Part shown: positions 1-7,861 of the stretch, piece after piece
Layout: every line of letters starts with the position of its first letter
Numbering within the stretch: the first letter of the stretch is position 1
From: an uncultured candidate division WPS-2 bacterium
GTDB lineage: Bacteria; Vulcanimicrobiota; Vulcanimicrobiia; Vulcanimicrobiales; Vulcanimicrobiaceae
Length of the DNA: 64,000 bases
Reading direction: 5' to 3'
Assembly (NCBI GenBank): GCA_937927945.1
Contig: CALEYW010000033.1
Span: 1 to 64,000 of the forward strand
Notes under the pieces: generated by a model
What the model saw: the letters and a program-made list of their open reading frames with translations, nothing else
Database searches by the model: none
Told to the model about the DNA's origin: nothing
Made by a program: the position numbers and the translations under genes

Positions 1-191
1 GTGTAGAGGGTGACCAGCAGGATCACCAGCGCCAGGCTGATGTTCACCGAGAGGAGCACGTCCAGCACCCAGGGCGGGATCGGGACGATCATCAGGACGA
101 CCAGCAAAACCGAAGACGCCGCTACCCAGACGTGCGATGTTGACGCAATCCGGTCGACGACGCTTGGGCGCGCTGGGGCGGCCGTTGCCAC
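1..191 (-). CDS. flhA: Flagellar export protein FlhA, N-terminal part, cut by the window edge
   Basis: FlhA is the large inner-membrane component of the flagellar type III export gate. Only the first 63 codons are present. They read a short polar leader followed by a hydrophobic stretch containing MIVPIPPWVLDVLL and NISLALVILLVTLY, which is the characteristic start of FlhA. The start is a GTG at 191; a GGAG lies about a dozen bases upstream and no in-frame ATG is available. It follows flhB by 42 bases on the same strand, the usual flhB-flhA order. The rest of the gene lies outside the window, so completeness cannot be judged. Confidence 0.9.
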   Translation of the reverse strand, partial: MATAAPARPSVVDRIASTSHVWVAASSVLLVVLMIVPIPPWVLDVLLSVNISLALVILLVTLY

Positions 192-233
192 TAGGTGACG
201 GTCTCCACTGCTTGGATCATCGGCGAAAGGGGC

Positions 234-1304
234 TCAAGAACTGACCCGGAGGCCCTTGAGCTTGTAGACGAAGGCGATGATCTGGGCGACCGCGGCGTAC
301 AGGTCGGGCGGGACCGGTGAGTCGAGCTCGACCTTCGCATAGAGCGTGCGGGCCAGCGGAGGGTTCTCGAGGATCGGGACGCCGTGCTCCTTGGCCAGGT
401 CACGGATGCGCTTGGCGATCAGGTCCGCCCCCTTGGCGGTGAGGACCGGGGCGTCCATCTTGATCTCGTCCCATTGCAGCGCGACGGCATAGTGGGTCGG
501 GTTGGTCACCACGACCGTCGCTTTGGGAACGGCGGCCATCATTCGCTTGCGGGCCATCGAGCGCTGGCGGTTGCGGACGGCCTGGCGCGACTCGGGGTTC
601 CCCTCCGACTGGCGATGCTCGTCCTTGACCTCGGTCTTGGTCATCTTCAGCGACGATTCGAGGCGGCGGCGCTCCCAGACGTAGTCCACGATTCCGAGCA
701 CCAGCAGCAGCAGGCCGACCCGCACGCCGATTCCGTAGACGACCCCCTCGACGAACACGACGATGTCGTGCGGCGAGGCGTGCGCCAGCGCGTAGAGCGC
801 CGTGAGGTTGCCGCGAATGCTCATCCAGCAGATCAGCGTGACGATGGCCAGCTTCAGCGACTGCTTCGCCAGCTGCACGAGCGTCTGCGGAGAAAAGAAC
901 AACCGCTTGAGCCCGCTCATCGGGTTGAGCTTCGAAAACTTCGGGACGACCAGCGATGGCGCGAACAGGAAGCCGAACTGCAGCACGTTGGCGACGATCG
1001 CCAAGCCCAGCGCCGCGGTGAACGCCAACAGCATGAAGCTCGAATACGGCAGCGCGGCCCGCACGAAGAGTCCCATCGCCGAGCTGATCGTCACCGGCTC
1101 GTGCGTGCCGGCCTGCGCGAGCGCGATCCTGAAGGCTTGGGCCGCGGCACCCAGCGTCGACATGAAGCCGGCGTGGAGCGCGAACACGATCGCGAGGAAG
1201 ATGACCGAGCCGCCGATGTCTTGCGAGCGCGGAACTTGGCCGCGCTGGCGCGCCTCGCGCTTGCGTTTGGGAGTGGCCTTTTCGGTTTGTTCCGGCTTCG
1301 CCAT
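234..1304 (-). CDS. flhB: Flagellar export switch protein FlhB
   Basis: FlhB is the inner-membrane export protein that switches substrate class from rod/hook to filament after self-cleavage. The 356-residue product has the usual length. It has a basic N-terminus (PEQTEKATPKRKREARQRGQ), four hydrophobic segments in the first two-thirds, and a cytoplasmic domain. The autocleavage motif NPTH is intact at about residues 268-271 (VVVTNPTHYAVALQW). It starts 10 bases after fliR and is followed by flhA. A stand-alone homologue of its C-terminal domain is encoded at 28551-28850. Confidence 0.97.
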   Translation of the reverse strand: MAKPEQTEKATPKRKREARQRGQVPRSQDIGGSVIFLAIVFALHAGFMSTLGAAAQAFRIALAQAGTHEPVTISSAMGLFVRAALPYSSFMLLAFTAALGLAIVANVLQFGFLFAPSLVVPKFSKLNPMSGLKRLFFSPQTLVQLAKQSLKLAIVTLICWMSIRGNLTALYALAHASPHDIVVFVEGVVYGIGVRVGLLLLVLGIVDYVWERRRLESSLKMTKTEVKDEHRQSEGNPESRQAVRNRQRSMARKRMMAAVPKATVVVTNPTHYAVALQWDEIKMDAPVLTAKGADLIAKRIRDLAKEHGVPILENPPLARTLYAKVELDSPVPPDLYAAVAQIIAFVYKLKGLRVSS

Positions 1305-1313
1305 GCGAGCGCC

Positions 1314-2126
1314 CTACGGACCCGCACGCGGGAGCGGCGTTGCGCCCGCGGGTTGGGGTCCCATCGCGCGCAGCACCGTGTCGAGCTCGTGTGAGGACTG
1401 GTCGACCAGCGACGGAAACACGGCGCCGACCAGCGGCATCGTGACGATCAGCATGATGAGCCCGACGCTGATCTGGATCGGAAACCCGACCACGAACACG
1501 TTCATCTGCGGCGCGACGCGCGCCATGAGTCCCAGCATCACGTTGACCAGGAACAGGGCGATCGCCACCGGCGCGGCGATCTCGAACACGATGAATAGAC
1601 ATTGTGAAAAGAACCGTACGACGTCGCCCGCCACGATCTCCGGCGCGCCGGCGTACGGCAGCGGCACGAGGTTGAACGAGCCGGCGATCCCCGCCAGCAG
1701 CGCGTGGTGCGCGTCCACGGCCAGGTACAAGAGCGTCGTCAGCGCCAGTTGGAACTCGCCGATGACGGTGACGCTCTGCGAGGTCAGCGGGTTGACGATG
1801 TTGACGACCGCGAAACCGATTTGAATGTCGATGATCTCGCCGGCGAACTGAATCCCGGTGAACAGCAGAAACGCGACGAACCCGAACACCAACCCGACGA
1901 AAACCTGCGCCAGGATCGCGACGACCAGTTCCCCCATCCCGAGCGGCGCCATCGCCGGGACCGTCCGGATCAGCACGAACGAGAGCAGCAGCCCCAGGCC
2001 GAAGCGGGCGAGCTGAGGAATCTGGTTCTGCGAAAAGACCGGCACCAGCGCCAGCATCGCCGACACCCGAACCATGATCAGCAGAATCGTCTCGAACTGC
2101 GCAACCGACAGCCCAAAAACGTTCAC
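1314..2126 (-). CDS. fliR: Flagellar export protein FliR
   Basis: FliR is an inner-membrane component of the flagellar type III export gate, working with FliP, FliQ, FlhA and FlhB. The 270-residue product is almost entirely hydrophobic, begins VNVFGLSVAQFETILLIMVR and has the expected length. The reading frame stays open upstream into the neighbouring intergenic repeat (residues GGAQRERSA). The same nine residues appear in front of fliM, so they are repeat sequence and not protein. I therefore place the start at GTG 2126. The GGAG used as ribosome-binding site is the end of that repeat, about 10 bases upstream. Confidence 0.93.
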   Translation of the reverse strand: MNVFGLSVAQFETILLIMVRVSAMLALVPVFSQNQIPQLARFGLGLLLSFVLIRTVPAMAPLGMGELVVAILAQVFVGLVFGFVAFLLFTGIQFAGEIIDIQIGFAVVNIVNPLTSQSVTVIGEFQLALTTLLYLAVDAHHALLAGIAGSFNLVPLPYAGAPEIVAGDVVRFFSQCLFIVFEIAAPVAIALFLVNVMLGLMARVAPQMNVFVVGFPIQISVGLIMLIVTMPLVGAVFPSLVDQSSHELDTVLRAMGPQPAGATPLPRAGP

Positions 2127-2132
2127 TTTAAC

Positions 2133-2238
2133 GGCGCTCCGCTCTCGCTGCGCGCCCCCCACGCTTCGCGTGGGGCCCCCGGGGCCGACCTCGCAACGCC
2201 ATGACGGGACGCCGAAGATGCTCCTGCGCTCGGTCCAT
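2133..2238 (-). repeat. Intergenic repeat copy 1 (fliQ/fliR junction)
   Basis: This is a 106-base element, read on the minus strand from ATGGACCGAGCGCAG to GCGGAGCGCC. It has a central GC-rich palindrome, CCCCACGC-GAA-GCGTGGGG. It fills nearly the whole gap between the fliQ stop and the fliR start. Its terminal GGAG sits where the fliR ribosome-binding site should be. Four further copies occur in the window at 2529, 5675, 15734 and 34128. Confidence 0.85.
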
Positions 2239-2243
2239 CACCG

Positions 2244-2513
2244 TTACTTTGTCCACTGCGGGATGCTGGTGAAGACGCGGCTCGTGAAGTCCGTCAGGAG
2301 GGCCAGCATGAACGGGCCGAAGATCAGGATGGCGAGTGCGACGACGACGATCTTCGGGATGAACGCGAGCGTCGGTTCCTGGATCTGCGTGACCGCCTGA
2401 AAGATCGACACGACGAGCCCCGTCACCAGGCCGAGCAGCAGCGCCGGCGCGCACACCAGCAGCGCGACGAAGATCGCCTCCCGGCCCAGTGAGAGCGCCG
2501 CGGCGTACGTCAC
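2244..2513 (-). CDS. fliQ: Flagellar export protein FliQ
   Basis: FliQ is a small two-helix inner-membrane part of the flagellar export gate. From the GTG at 2513 the product is 89 residues, the canonical FliQ length. It begins VTYAAALSLGREAIFVALL and has two long hydrophobic segments separated by QAVTQIQEPTLAFIPK, the conserved FliQ loop. An upstream ATG at 2549 would add 12 residues that come from the intergenic repeat copy between fliP and fliQ, so I reject it. The gene lies between fliP and fliR, flanked on both sides by copies of the 106-base repeat. Confidence 0.93.
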   Translation of the reverse strand: MTYAAALSLGREAIFVALLVCAPALLLGLVTGLVVSIFQAVTQIQEPTLAFIPKIVVVALAILIFGPFMLALLTDFTSRVFTSIPQWTK

Positions 2514-2528
2514 AGCACCACCATGGCG

Positions 2529-2634
2529 ATGGAGCGAGCGCAGCGACATGCTCCGCGTACAGTCACGCTGTTGCGAGCTCGGACCGTGGGCCCCACGCGA
2601 AGCGTGGGGGGCGCGGAGCCTAGGGCGGAGCGCC
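2529..2634 (+). repeat. Intergenic repeat copy 2 (fliP/fliQ junction)
   Basis: This copy is again 106 bases long but lies in the opposite orientation to the genes. The GCGGAGCGCC end abuts the fliP stop codon, leaving three bases. The ATGGAGCGAGCGCAG end lies 15 bases from the fliQ start. The core palindrome CCCCACGC-GAA-GCGTGGGG is identical to that of copy 1. Confidence 0.85.
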
Positions 2635-2637
2635 TTC

Positions 2638-3426
2638 TCACTGGTAGCTCGCGAAGAGGGCAGAGACGACCAGATTCCAGCCGTCCACCAGCAAGAAGAT
2701 CAGGATCTTGAAGGGGAGCGAGATGATGACCGGGGGGATCATCATCATGCCCATCGAGAGGAGGACCGAGGCGACGACCATGTCGATCACGATGAACGGG
2801 ATGTAGATCGCGAAACCGATCTGGAACGCCGTCTTCAGCTCGCTGATCACGAACGCCGGGACGAGCAGGTACGTCGGGACGTCGTTTTGGGTGGCCGGCC
2901 GCTTCTCTTTCGAGAGCGTGTAGAACAGCGCGATGTCCTTCTCGCGCGTCTGCTTGAACATGAAGGCGCGCAGCGGTTTCGCCGCGCGGTCGATCGCCAC
3001 GGGCTGCGAGATCTTCGTGGCCAGATACGGCTGCAGCGCGTTCTTGTTGATGTCCTGGATCACCGGATTCATCACGAAGAACGTCAGCAGCAGCGAGAGG
3101 CCGACCAGCACCTGGGTCGGCGGAACCTGCTGCGTCCCTAGCGCCGTGCGCACGAACGACAGCACGATGACGATGCGGGTGAACGACGTGAGCAGCACGA
3201 GCATCGTCGGCGCCAGCGTGACGACCGTCAGCAGCAAGAGGATCTGCAGGCTGAGCGCGACGTCGGAGGGCTTGGTCGCCGGACTGATGCCGATGTTGAC
3301 CCGCGGGATCGGGATCGACGGCGCGGCCGGCCCTGGGACGCTCTGCGCGAGCGCGGGCATGGCGAAGCTGACGCAGGCGATCAGCGCGCCGAACGCGGCC
3401 AAGATGATGAGGAGACGTCGGTTCAC
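2638..3426 (-). CDS. fliP: Flagellar export protein FliP
   Basis: FliP forms the core of the flagellar export gate pore. The 262-residue product starts with a cleavable-type signal sequence (VNRRLLIILAAFGALIACVS, then PALAQS), as FliP proteins do. It contains the conserved segments LTSFTRIVIVLSFVRTALGT and PPTQVLVGLSLLLTFFVM, and the C-terminal GMMMIPPVIISLPFKILIFL. The start is GTG 3426, which overlaps the fliO stop by four bases (GTGA), implying translational coupling. The reading frame stays open far upstream, but that extension is out-of-frame fliO sequence. It lies in fliO-fliP-fliQ-fliR order. Confidence 0.95.
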   Translation of the reverse strand: MNRRLLIILAAFGALIACVSFAMPALAQSVPGPAAPSIPIPRVNIGISPATKPSDVALSLQILLLLTVVTLAPTMLVLLTSFTRIVIVLSFVRTALGTQQVPPTQVLVGLSLLLTFFVMNPVIQDINKNALQPYLATKISQPVAIDRAAKPLRAFMFKQTREKDIALFYTLSKEKRPATQNDVPTYLLVPAFVISELKTAFQIGFAIYIPFIVIDMVVASVLLSMGMMMIPPVIISLPFKILIFLLVDGWNLVVSALFASYQ

Positions 3427-3752
3427 GGTTGTTTGCGGAATCTCTCCAGCAGGCGCAGCACGGCATCCCGTTGCTCGCCGAGCGCCTTCCGTTGCGTCTC
3501 GATGTATGGTTCGACGACGTCGGACTCGACGTCGGCGATGTGGGTCACCCCGGCGGATCCTCCGCCTACCAGATAGTATCGGTCGCCGACCTTCACGACG
3601 TGAAGGGTCACGTTCTGGGCCAGGAACGTCGACTCGACCACGCTGACCAGCCGCTTGCCGGACGCGACGACGCGCGTGCGGTTGAGGAAGCGGACGGCGT
3701 ATGTCAGCGCCAGCAGGAGCAGGGCGATGATGCACAGCGCCCAGACGTACAT
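3423..3752 (-). CDS. fliO: Flagellar biosynthetic protein FliO
   Basis: FliO is a small membrane protein that stabilises FliP during export-gate assembly. The 109-residue product has one N-terminal membrane helix (MYVWALCIIALLLLALTYAV). A compact soluble domain follows, with the FliO/FliZ pattern KRLVSVVESTFLAQNVTLHV and VGDRYYLVGG. The length fits the short Gram-positive-like form. It overlaps fliP by four bases and follows fliN by about 18 bases. No unusual features are seen. Confidence 0.9.
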   Translation of the reverse strand: MYVWALCIIALLLLALTYAVRFLNRTRVVASGKRLVSVVESTFLAQNVTLHVVKVGDRYYLVGGGSAGVTHIADVESDVVEPYIETQRKALGEQRDAVLRLLERFRKQP

Positions 3753-3770
3753 CAGCCAGGGAGGCAGCGG

Positions 3771-4679
3771 CTACACCTTGTCGACGACGGGGTTCAGCTC
3801 GCTGATCTTCACCGCGAACTTGTCGTCGACGACGACGACCTCGCCGCGCGCGATGAGGATGTTGTTGACGTAGAGATCGATCGGGTCGGTCGAGAGCTTG
3901 TCGAGCTCGAACACGCTGCCGGTCGTCATCGAGACGACCTCGCGCAGCGAGAGCTCCGTCTGGCCGAGCACCGCGGAGATCTCGAGCGGCACGTCGTGGA
4001 CGAGATCGAGGTTGGCGTGGCCGGGCGCGGCCGGACGCACCGGCGTCGGCTGCATGGCGGCGAACGTCACGGGTTGTCCTTCCTCGATTCGGGCGGGGCG
4101 GCGCGCCACGGCCGGCAGCGGCGGGGGCGCGGCGACGACCGGGGCGGATGCCGGCGCGGCCGGCTGCACTTCGGGGGTGAGGCGGTGTTGCGCGAGCACG
4201 TCGAAGTCGATGCGGACCGTCGTCGTGAAGCCTTCGCCCAGATCGAGCGGGGCACTGAACGTCGCGAACGGCGGCGCCGGAAAGTCGGCAGCCCCGGCGG
4301 CGACGGCCGATTCGATGCCGTTGGACGAGCGCTGCGTCTCGGTCGTCAAGGCCTCGCCCATCGCGCTCGAAACCTGCGCGACGGTCTCGGCGACGATCGA
4401 GAGCTGCATGGCGTCCAGCTCCCCGCCGTCGCCCGAGGTCCCGAGCATCAGCTCGACGACGCGCGCGAGATCACGCTTCAGATACTGCGTGACGAACGAG
4501 AGATCGGCCGACGGCACGCGGGTCAGCGTCGAGACGACGTCGGGATCGATGCGGATCGACGCGTCGCTCTCGGTGCGCAGCGCGCCCCCGGCGGCGACGG
4601 TGCGCCCGGCCAGCGTCCCGAGAACGCTCGCGGCGGAGGCGAACATGGCGTCGGCTACGCTCAGCAGCGGATCTGGCAC
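3771..4679 (-). CDS. fliN: Flagellar motor switch protein FliN/FliY type, with CheC-like region
   Basis: This is a C-ring switch protein. The last ~75 residues are a clear FliN/SpoA domain (DVPLEISAVLGQTELSLREV, then LYVNNILIARGEVVVVDDKFAVKI). At 302 residues it is far longer than plain FliN and resembles FliY. The middle part (VTQYLKRDLARVVELMLG and AMQLSIVAETVAQVSSAMGE) looks like a CheC/FliY phosphatase repeat. The E-x-x-N catalytic pattern of active CheC/FliY appears replaced here (E-T-V-A), so phosphatase activity is doubtful. A proline/alanine-rich linker joins the parts. The start is GTG 4679, two bases after the fliM stop. The FliN assignment is secure; the CheC-like call is moderate. 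Confidence 0.85.
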   Translation of the reverse strand: MPDPLLSVADAMFASAASVLGTLAGRTVAAGGALRTESDASIRIDPDVVSTLTRVPSADLSFVTQYLKRDLARVVELMLGTSGDGGELDAMQLSIVAETVAQVSSAMGEALTTETQRSSNGIESAVAAGAADFPAPPFATFSAPLDLGEGFTTTVRIDFDVLAQHRLTPEVQPAAPASAPVVAAPPPLPAVARRPARIEEGQPVTFAAMQPTPVRPAAPGHANLDLVHDVPLEISAVLGQTELSLREVVSMTTGSVFELDKLSTDPIDLYVNNILIARGEVVVVDDKFAVKISELNPVVDKV

Positions 4680-4681
4680 GA

Positions 4682-5668
4682 TTAGTCCTCGCTCTCGACG
4701 ATCTCGGAGACGCGCACCGCGAGCCTATCGCGATTCACGCCCGGAAAAACTTTGAACTTCTCTCGCTCGTTCACGGTCGCGACCAGCGGTTCCCCGACCG
4801 GCTTGTCGAACAGCAGCAGATCGCCCGGCTGGAGCGCGATCAGATCGCGCAGCGAGACGGTCGTGCGGCCCAGCTCGACTTGCACGTCGACCGGAGCGCG
4901 CTCGACGTTGCGCGCCAGCTGCGCGATGTCTTGGTCGGTCATGCCGCGGCCCGCGACGACGGTCGGCGACCACTGAAAGTCGGAGAGCTGCGGTCCGATC
5001 GACTGCAGCACGAGGTACGGCAGGCAGAAGTTCATCACGCCGGACATGTCGCCGACCTTGAGTTCGCACGAGACGAAGGCGACGATCTGGTCGAGCGGAA
5101 TGATCCGCGGGATGAACTGCGGGTTCGAGTCGAGCGCTTCGATCTTCAGCGAGAGGGTGAGCAGGTAGTTCCACGACTCGCGGTAGCTGTTGAGCATGCG
5201 CGCCATGAAGCGCTGCATCAGCGTGCGCTCGATGTCGGTGAGGTCGCGGAGCTTCTGCGGATACCAGCCCGGGCCGCCCAGCAGCCGGTCGATGATCGAG
5301 AAGACGAGGTTGAGGTCGACCTGCACGATCCCCGAGCCCGGCAGCGGGTCCATCGAGTAGATCGAGAGGATCGACGGAATGCCGATCGACGCGATGAAGT
5401 CGCCGTAGCTGATCTGCTCGAGCGAGACGATCGTCGCCTCGACCCGCGTACGCAGGTAGACCGAAAGCGAATTGTTCAGCAGCCGGGTGAAGTTGTCGTG
5501 CAGCGTCCGCAGCGTCTGCAGCTGGTTGTTCGAAAACTTGTCGAGCCGCTTGTTGAATCGGAAATCGAACGACTTGATCTTCCGCGCATCGAGCGTACCG
5601 GCGCTAGGGGCGGGCGCCGCCAACTGGTTGACGAGCGCGTCGATCTCTTCCTGAGAGAGCATGCTCAT
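4682..5668 (-). CDS. fliM: Flagellar motor switch protein FliM
   Basis: FliM forms the C-ring and binds phosphorylated CheY through its N-terminal peptide. That peptide is present here as MLSQEEIDALVNQL. The 328-residue product continues with the FliM middle domain (FNKRLDKFSNNQLQTLRTLH, then SYGDFIASIGIPSILSIY) and ends in a SpoA domain (DVQVELGRTTVSLRDLIALQ). The start is ATG 5668; an ATG two codons later is possible. The upstream in-frame GGAQRERSA belongs to repeat copy 3 and is the same string seen before fliR. The GGAG of that repeat is the apparent ribosome-binding site, about 10 bases before the ATG. Confidence 0.95.
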   Translation of the reverse strand: MSMLSQEEIDALVNQLAAPAPSAGTLDARKIKSFDFRFNKRLDKFSNNQLQTLRTLHDNFTRLLNNSLSVYLRTRVEATIVSLEQISYGDFIASIGIPSILSIYSMDPLPGSGIVQVDLNLVFSIIDRLLGGPGWYPQKLRDLTDIERTLMQRFMARMLNSYRESWNYLLTLSLKIEALDSNPQFIPRIIPLDQIVAFVSCELKVGDMSGVMNFCLPYLVLQSIGPQLSDFQWSPTVVAGRGMTDQDIAQLARNVERAPVDVQVELGRTTVSLRDLIALQPGDLLLFDKPVGEPLVATVNEREKFKVFPGVNRDRLAVRVSEIVESED

Positions 5669-5674
5669 TTTAAA

Positions 5675-5780
5675 GGCGCTCCGCTCTCGCTGCGCGCCCC
5701 CCACGCTTTGCGTGGGGCCCCCGGGTTCGACCTCGCAACGACGTGGTCGTACGCGCAGGGTGCTGCTGTGCGCGGTCCAT
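5675..5780 (-). repeat. Intergenic repeat copy 3 (motB/fliM junction)
   Basis: This is a 106-base copy in gene orientation, so its GCGGAGCGCC end faces the fliM start and supplies a GGAG. The palindromic core has one base change relative to copies 1 and 2 (GCAAAGCGTG instead of GCGAAGCGTG). The other end, ATGGACCGCGCACAG, lies 12 bases from the motB stop. Confidence 0.85.
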
Positions 5781-5792
5781 GACCATCGTGCT

Positions 5793-6566
5793 TCACTGCT
5801 CCTCGGCGCCGTGGACGGCGGTCGACGGCGTGTCCGGGCCAGTCAGGATGAGGATGTCGACTCTTCGATTCTGGGTGCGGTGGGCGTCGCTGTCGTTCGC
5901 GACGCGCGGCCGGAACTGGCCGTAGCCGGCGAAGGCGATGCGCGTTGGAGCGATGCGGTCGTGCTCGACGAGGTAGCGGGTCACGCCGGTGGCGCGCGCC
6001 GCGGAGAGTTCCCAGTTCGTCGGATACGAGGTCGTCGCGATCGGGACGTCGTCGGTGTTGCCCTGCACGAGAACGCTGTTGCGCACGCGACGCAGCTGGC
6101 CTGCGACCGCGTCGAGCAGCTGCTTCGTCTCCGGGCGCATGTCGGCCGACCCCGAGTCGTAGTACGTCTTGTCGCTGAGCAGCGTGATGACCAGCCCCTG
6201 CTTCGTGGTTTTGGTCTGCACCTTTTGCTGCAGACTCTGCTGCGCGATGTACTGATCGAGCTGCGACTTCACCTCGGCCATGTTGGCTTCTTCGGTGCGG
6301 CCTTTTTCGGAGCCGGTCGTCCCGCCGTTGGGCGGGTTGTTGATGTCGCTCGTGCTGGTGAAGCCGCCGGAGATCTGGCGGGCCAGGCGCTGCAGCTTGA
6401 CGCTCGAGATCGTCGAGATCGCGAAGAGGATGATGAACAACGCCAGCAAGAGCGTGATCATGTCGGCGTACGTCAACAGCCAACGCATCATCCCCGCCGA
6501 CTCGAGCTTTTCGCTCCCCGGGCGGCGGATCCGCGATCGGGTCGGCTCGCCGCTCTGGACCGCCAT
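5793..6566 (-). CDS. motB: Flagellar motor stator protein MotB
   Basis: MotB anchors the stator to peptidoglycan and provides the ion-binding aspartate. The 257-residue product has one membrane helix near the N-terminus with the key Asp at residue 35 in LTYADMITLLLALFIILFA. A plug/linker region is followed by a C-terminal OmpA-like domain (VLVQGNTDDVPI, then NWELSAARATGVTRYL and RTQNRRVDILI). It sits five bases after motA, the usual pair. The residues near Asp35 do not let me decide firmly between proton and sodium coupling. Confidence 0.95.
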   Translation of the reverse strand: MAVQSGEPTRSRIRRPGSEKLESAGMMRWLLTYADMITLLLALFIILFAISTISSVKLQRLARQISGGFTSTSDINNPPNGGTTGSEKGRTEEANMAEVKSQLDQYIAQQSLQQKVQTKTTKQGLVITLLSDKTYYDSGSADMRPETKQLLDAVAGQLRRVRNSVLVQGNTDDVPIATTSYPTNWELSAARATGVTRYLVEHDRIAPTRIAFAGYGQFRPRVANDSDAHRTQNRRVDILILTGPDTPSTAVHGAEEQ

Positions 6567-6571
6567 CTGCG

Positions 6572-7405
6572 TTATGCGCCCGCGAGTCCGGGTTCGCCGA
6601 CGGCTCCGCCGGCTTCGATGTCCGTCTCGCGCTCGTTCGGATCGAGGAAGGCGTGCAGCTTCTCCTCGAGCAGGCGCGGGTTGTCACCGGCCTGGATCGA
6701 GAGGATGCCTTCGATCATGATCTCGCGCATCAGCAGCTGTTGCCCGGCGCGTTCTTTGATCTTCGAGGCCAGCGGGATCCACAGCAAGTTCGCCAGCGCA
6801 ATCCCGAAGAAGGTCGCGACGAACGCCTGCGCGGTCGCGACGCCGAGCGAACCGGTGAGGTTGCCCGTGCCCGAGAGCGAGCCGAGCTGTTTGAGCATCG
6901 CGATCAGTCCGAGCACCGTGCCGATGATGCCGAGGGTCGGCGAGTAGCCGCCCATCGTCATGAACACCGCCTCGGCCTTGGCGTTGCGGTCCTGGACGTA
7001 GGCGACTTCGGTCTCGAGAATCTTGCGGATGATGTCCGTGTCGCGTCCGTCGATGACGAGCTGGATTCCCTTGCGCATGAACTCGTCTTCGAGCGCCGCC
7101 GCCTCGTTCTCAAGGGCGAGCAGCCCCTCGCGGCGCGCCTTCTCGGCGAACGAAACCAGCGTCGCGATCACTTCGCGCTCGTGGTAGACCGGCTCGGTGA
7201 ACGCGATCTTCGCGCCCAAGCCGAGGCCGCGCACGAACGTCTTCATCGGAAACGAGACCAATGTCGCGCCGACCGTCCCGCCGAACACGAGCAAAAACGC
7301 CTCGTACCGGGCGAAGATGATCCCGACGTCGACCTTGCCGATCCATGCCGCCAGGGCCAGAGAACCCATGGCGACGAGCAGGCCGAGTACAGTCGCGAAA
7401 TCCAA
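6572..7405 (-). CDS. motA: Flagellar motor stator protein MotA
   Basis: MotA is the four-helix stator subunit that converts ion flow into torque on FliG. The 277-residue product has the expected length, begins LDFATVLGLLVAMGSLALAA and has the conserved MotA segment MTMGGYSPTLGIIGTVLGLI followed by TAQAFVATFFGIALANLLW. The start is a TTG at 7405, preceded by AAAGG seven bases upstream. A sigma-28-like promoter lies about 50 bases upstream (7453-7479). It is followed at once by motB. Confidence 0.95.
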   Translation of the reverse strand: MDFATVLGLLVAMGSLALAAWIGKVDVGIIFARYEAFLLVFGGTVGATLVSFPMKTFVRGLGLGAKIAFTEPVYHEREVIATLVSFAEKARREGLLALENEAAALEDEFMRKGIQLVIDGRDTDIIRKILETEVAYVQDRNAKAEAVFMTMGGYSPTLGIIGTVLGLIAMLKQLGSLSGTGNLTGSLGVATAQAFVATFFGIALANLLWIPLASKIKERAGQQLLMREIMIEGILSIQAGDNPRLLEEKLHAFLDPNERETDIEAGGAVGEPGLAGA

Positions 7406-7452
7406 AACGGGGCCTTTCCCAAACGATCCGAGACGGGCGGTGTCTTAGGGGA

Positions 7453-7479
7453 CTATCGGCGCCCGGCTATGCGGGTTTG
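7453..7479 (-). promoter_or_regulatory. Sigma-28 (FliA)-like promoter of motAB
   Basis: On the minus strand the sequence reads CAAA, then 15 bases, then GCCGATAG. The sigma-28/sigma-D consensus is TAAA-N15-GCCGATAA, so the -10 region matches at seven of eight positions and the spacing is exact. It lies about 48 bases before the motA start codon. A matching sigma factor gene is in the window at 31199-32044. Confidence 0.7.
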
Positions 7480-7551
7480 AGGCCCTGTGGCGGAGCGCAC
7501 GCTCGGTTCGGCCCTTCGGCGGCTCCATAAGGAGTCGCCTGTGCCGGCGGG

Positions 7552-7758
7552 TCAGCGACCAGTTGGTTGTGCGTCGGGTCCGTGGATGCGGCGTTTGAAC
7601 TCGACGATCTTGTCGCGAATCTCGTCCATCGTGTCCCGGACGATCAGCTTGTTGCCGTTGGTCAGAGTCACCACGGTATCCGGGGTGGCTTCCAGCGTCT
7701 CGATCAGGTCCGGGTTGACCATGATGGGCTCGTTGTGGAGGCGTCGCAAAGGGATCAT
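7552..7758 (-). CDS. swrD: SwrD/FlbD family flagellar protein
   Basis: This is a 68-residue protein of the FlbD/SwrD family, encoded in many flagellar operons next to flgE and motA and linked to motor power in Bacillus. The product matches the family over its length: MIPLRRLHNEPIMVNPDLIE, ATPDTVVTLTNGNKLIVRD and DKIVEFKRRI. The start at ATG 7758 gives the full conserved N-terminus, so the internal ATG in IMVNPDL is not the start. A terminator separates it from flgE upstream. About 145 bases containing the motA promoter separate it from motA. Confidence 0.85.
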   Translation of the reverse strand: MIPLRRLHNEPIMVNPDLIETLEATPDTVVTLTNGNKLIVRDTMDEIRDKIVEFKRRIHGPDAQPTGR

Positions 7759-7802
7759 GGCTCTTTGGTGTTCGGCAGAACGCGACGCCGCGGCGAGGAC
7801 GC

Positions 7803-7846
7803 AAAAAAGCCGACCTGCCCCGGTGGGGGCAGGCCGGCCTTTTTTC
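7803..7846 (-). terminator. Rho-independent terminator after flgE
   Basis: A strong stem pairs GCCGACCTGCCCC with GGGGGCAGGCCGGC around a short loop (7809-7838). On the minus strand it is followed by TTTTTT. A T run also follows on the plus strand, so it could act in both directions. It lies between the flgE stop and swrD. Confidence 0.85.
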
Positions 7847-7861
7847 GACTGAGGGAACGTT

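Noticed and set aside
2127..2162. N-terminal extension GGAQRERSA of FliR, also seen before FliM at 5669-5704
   Set aside because: The same residues in two unrelated proteins come from translating the end of the 106-base repeat. The true starts lie just downstream and match the families.
7518..7539. Hairpin GGCGGCTCC-ATAA-GGAGTCGCC between swrD and motA
   Set aside because: It is a nine-base stem with one wobble pair but no T run and no conserved context. I could not assign it as terminator or regulator.
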